Assembly: GCA_000436915.1 (NCBI GenBank) | Contig: HF993949.1 | Location: forward strand, 1-5,418 | Origin: Prevotella sp. CAG:1092 | Lineage (GTDB): Bacteria > Bacteroidota > Bacteroidia > Bacteroidales > Bacteroidaceae | Direction of reading: 5' to 3' | Length of the DNA: 5,418 bases | In this document: piece by piece, positions 5,395 through 5,418 of the stretch | How the letters are laid out: each line of letters opens with the position of its first letter | How positions within the stretch are numbered: the first letter of the stretch is position 1 | Translations under genes and position numbers: made by a program | Notes under the pieces: generated by a model | Told to the model about the DNA's origin: nothing | The model's database searches: none | What the model saw: only the letters and a program-made list of their open reading frames with translations

Positions 5395-5418
5395 GTTTAG
5401 TGTTTAATGTTTAGTGTT
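5395..5418. repeat. Tandem heptamer repeat GTTTARTx, cut by the window edge
   Basis: GTTTAGT, GTTTAAT, GTTTAGT and a partial GTT follow each other directly from 5395 to the edge. Three and a half units are visible and the array may continue. Short TTTAGTG-type repeats occur between genes in Bacteroidetes as far as I recall. No function is implied. Confidence 0.6.

Overview
The window looks like chromosome from a Bacteroidetes bacterium, most likely Prevotellaceae. The evidence is the promoter style (TAnnTTTG boxes at -7 instead of sigma70 -10/-35 pairs), weak or absent Shine-Dalgarno sequences, moderately AT-rich DNA, and the flavour of the proteins. Genus or species cannot be fixed from this sequence alone.

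Layout. The left edge (1-153) holds a terminator-like hairpin and a candidate promoter but no gene. A pair of very small membrane-protein genes follows on the + strand. The first (154-381) is split by an in-frame TAA at codon 40. The second (384-491) is an intact 35-codon ORF starting two bases after the first one's natural stop. A compound hairpin at 523-570 lies between these genes and the convergent cysK gene and can terminate transcription from both sides. On the - strand, metY (1560-2852, O-acetylhomoserine sulfhydrylase) and cysK (596-1540, O-acetylserine sulfhydrylase) form a two-gene sulfide-assimilation operon: MetY puts sulfide into homocysteine and CysK puts it into cysteine.

A 345-base divergent intergenic region (2853-3197) separates metY from a + strand two-component system: an OmpR/PhoB-type response regulator (3198-3914) and a PhoR-like membrane histidine kinase (3911-5329), joined by a 4-base ATGA overlap. 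A strong intrinsic terminator (about 5361-5390) closes that operon, and a heptamer repeat begins at the right edge.

The intergenic region is the most informative non-coding stretch. Each direction has its own TAnnTTTG box. The metY promoter is flanked by two nearly identical copies of a 16-base sequence (TTGTGATACCAYAAAT) whose centres are 94 bases apart. The upstream copy sits inside two overlapping inverted repeats with perfect 8-base arms. This looks like an operator array for a sulfur or amino-acid regulator. The regulator is not identifiable here, and nothing shows that the neighbouring two-component system is involved. I see no defence system, mobile element, CRISPR array or RNA gene. 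The four large genes are ordinary family members, and the less usual material is the small-protein pair and the operator array.
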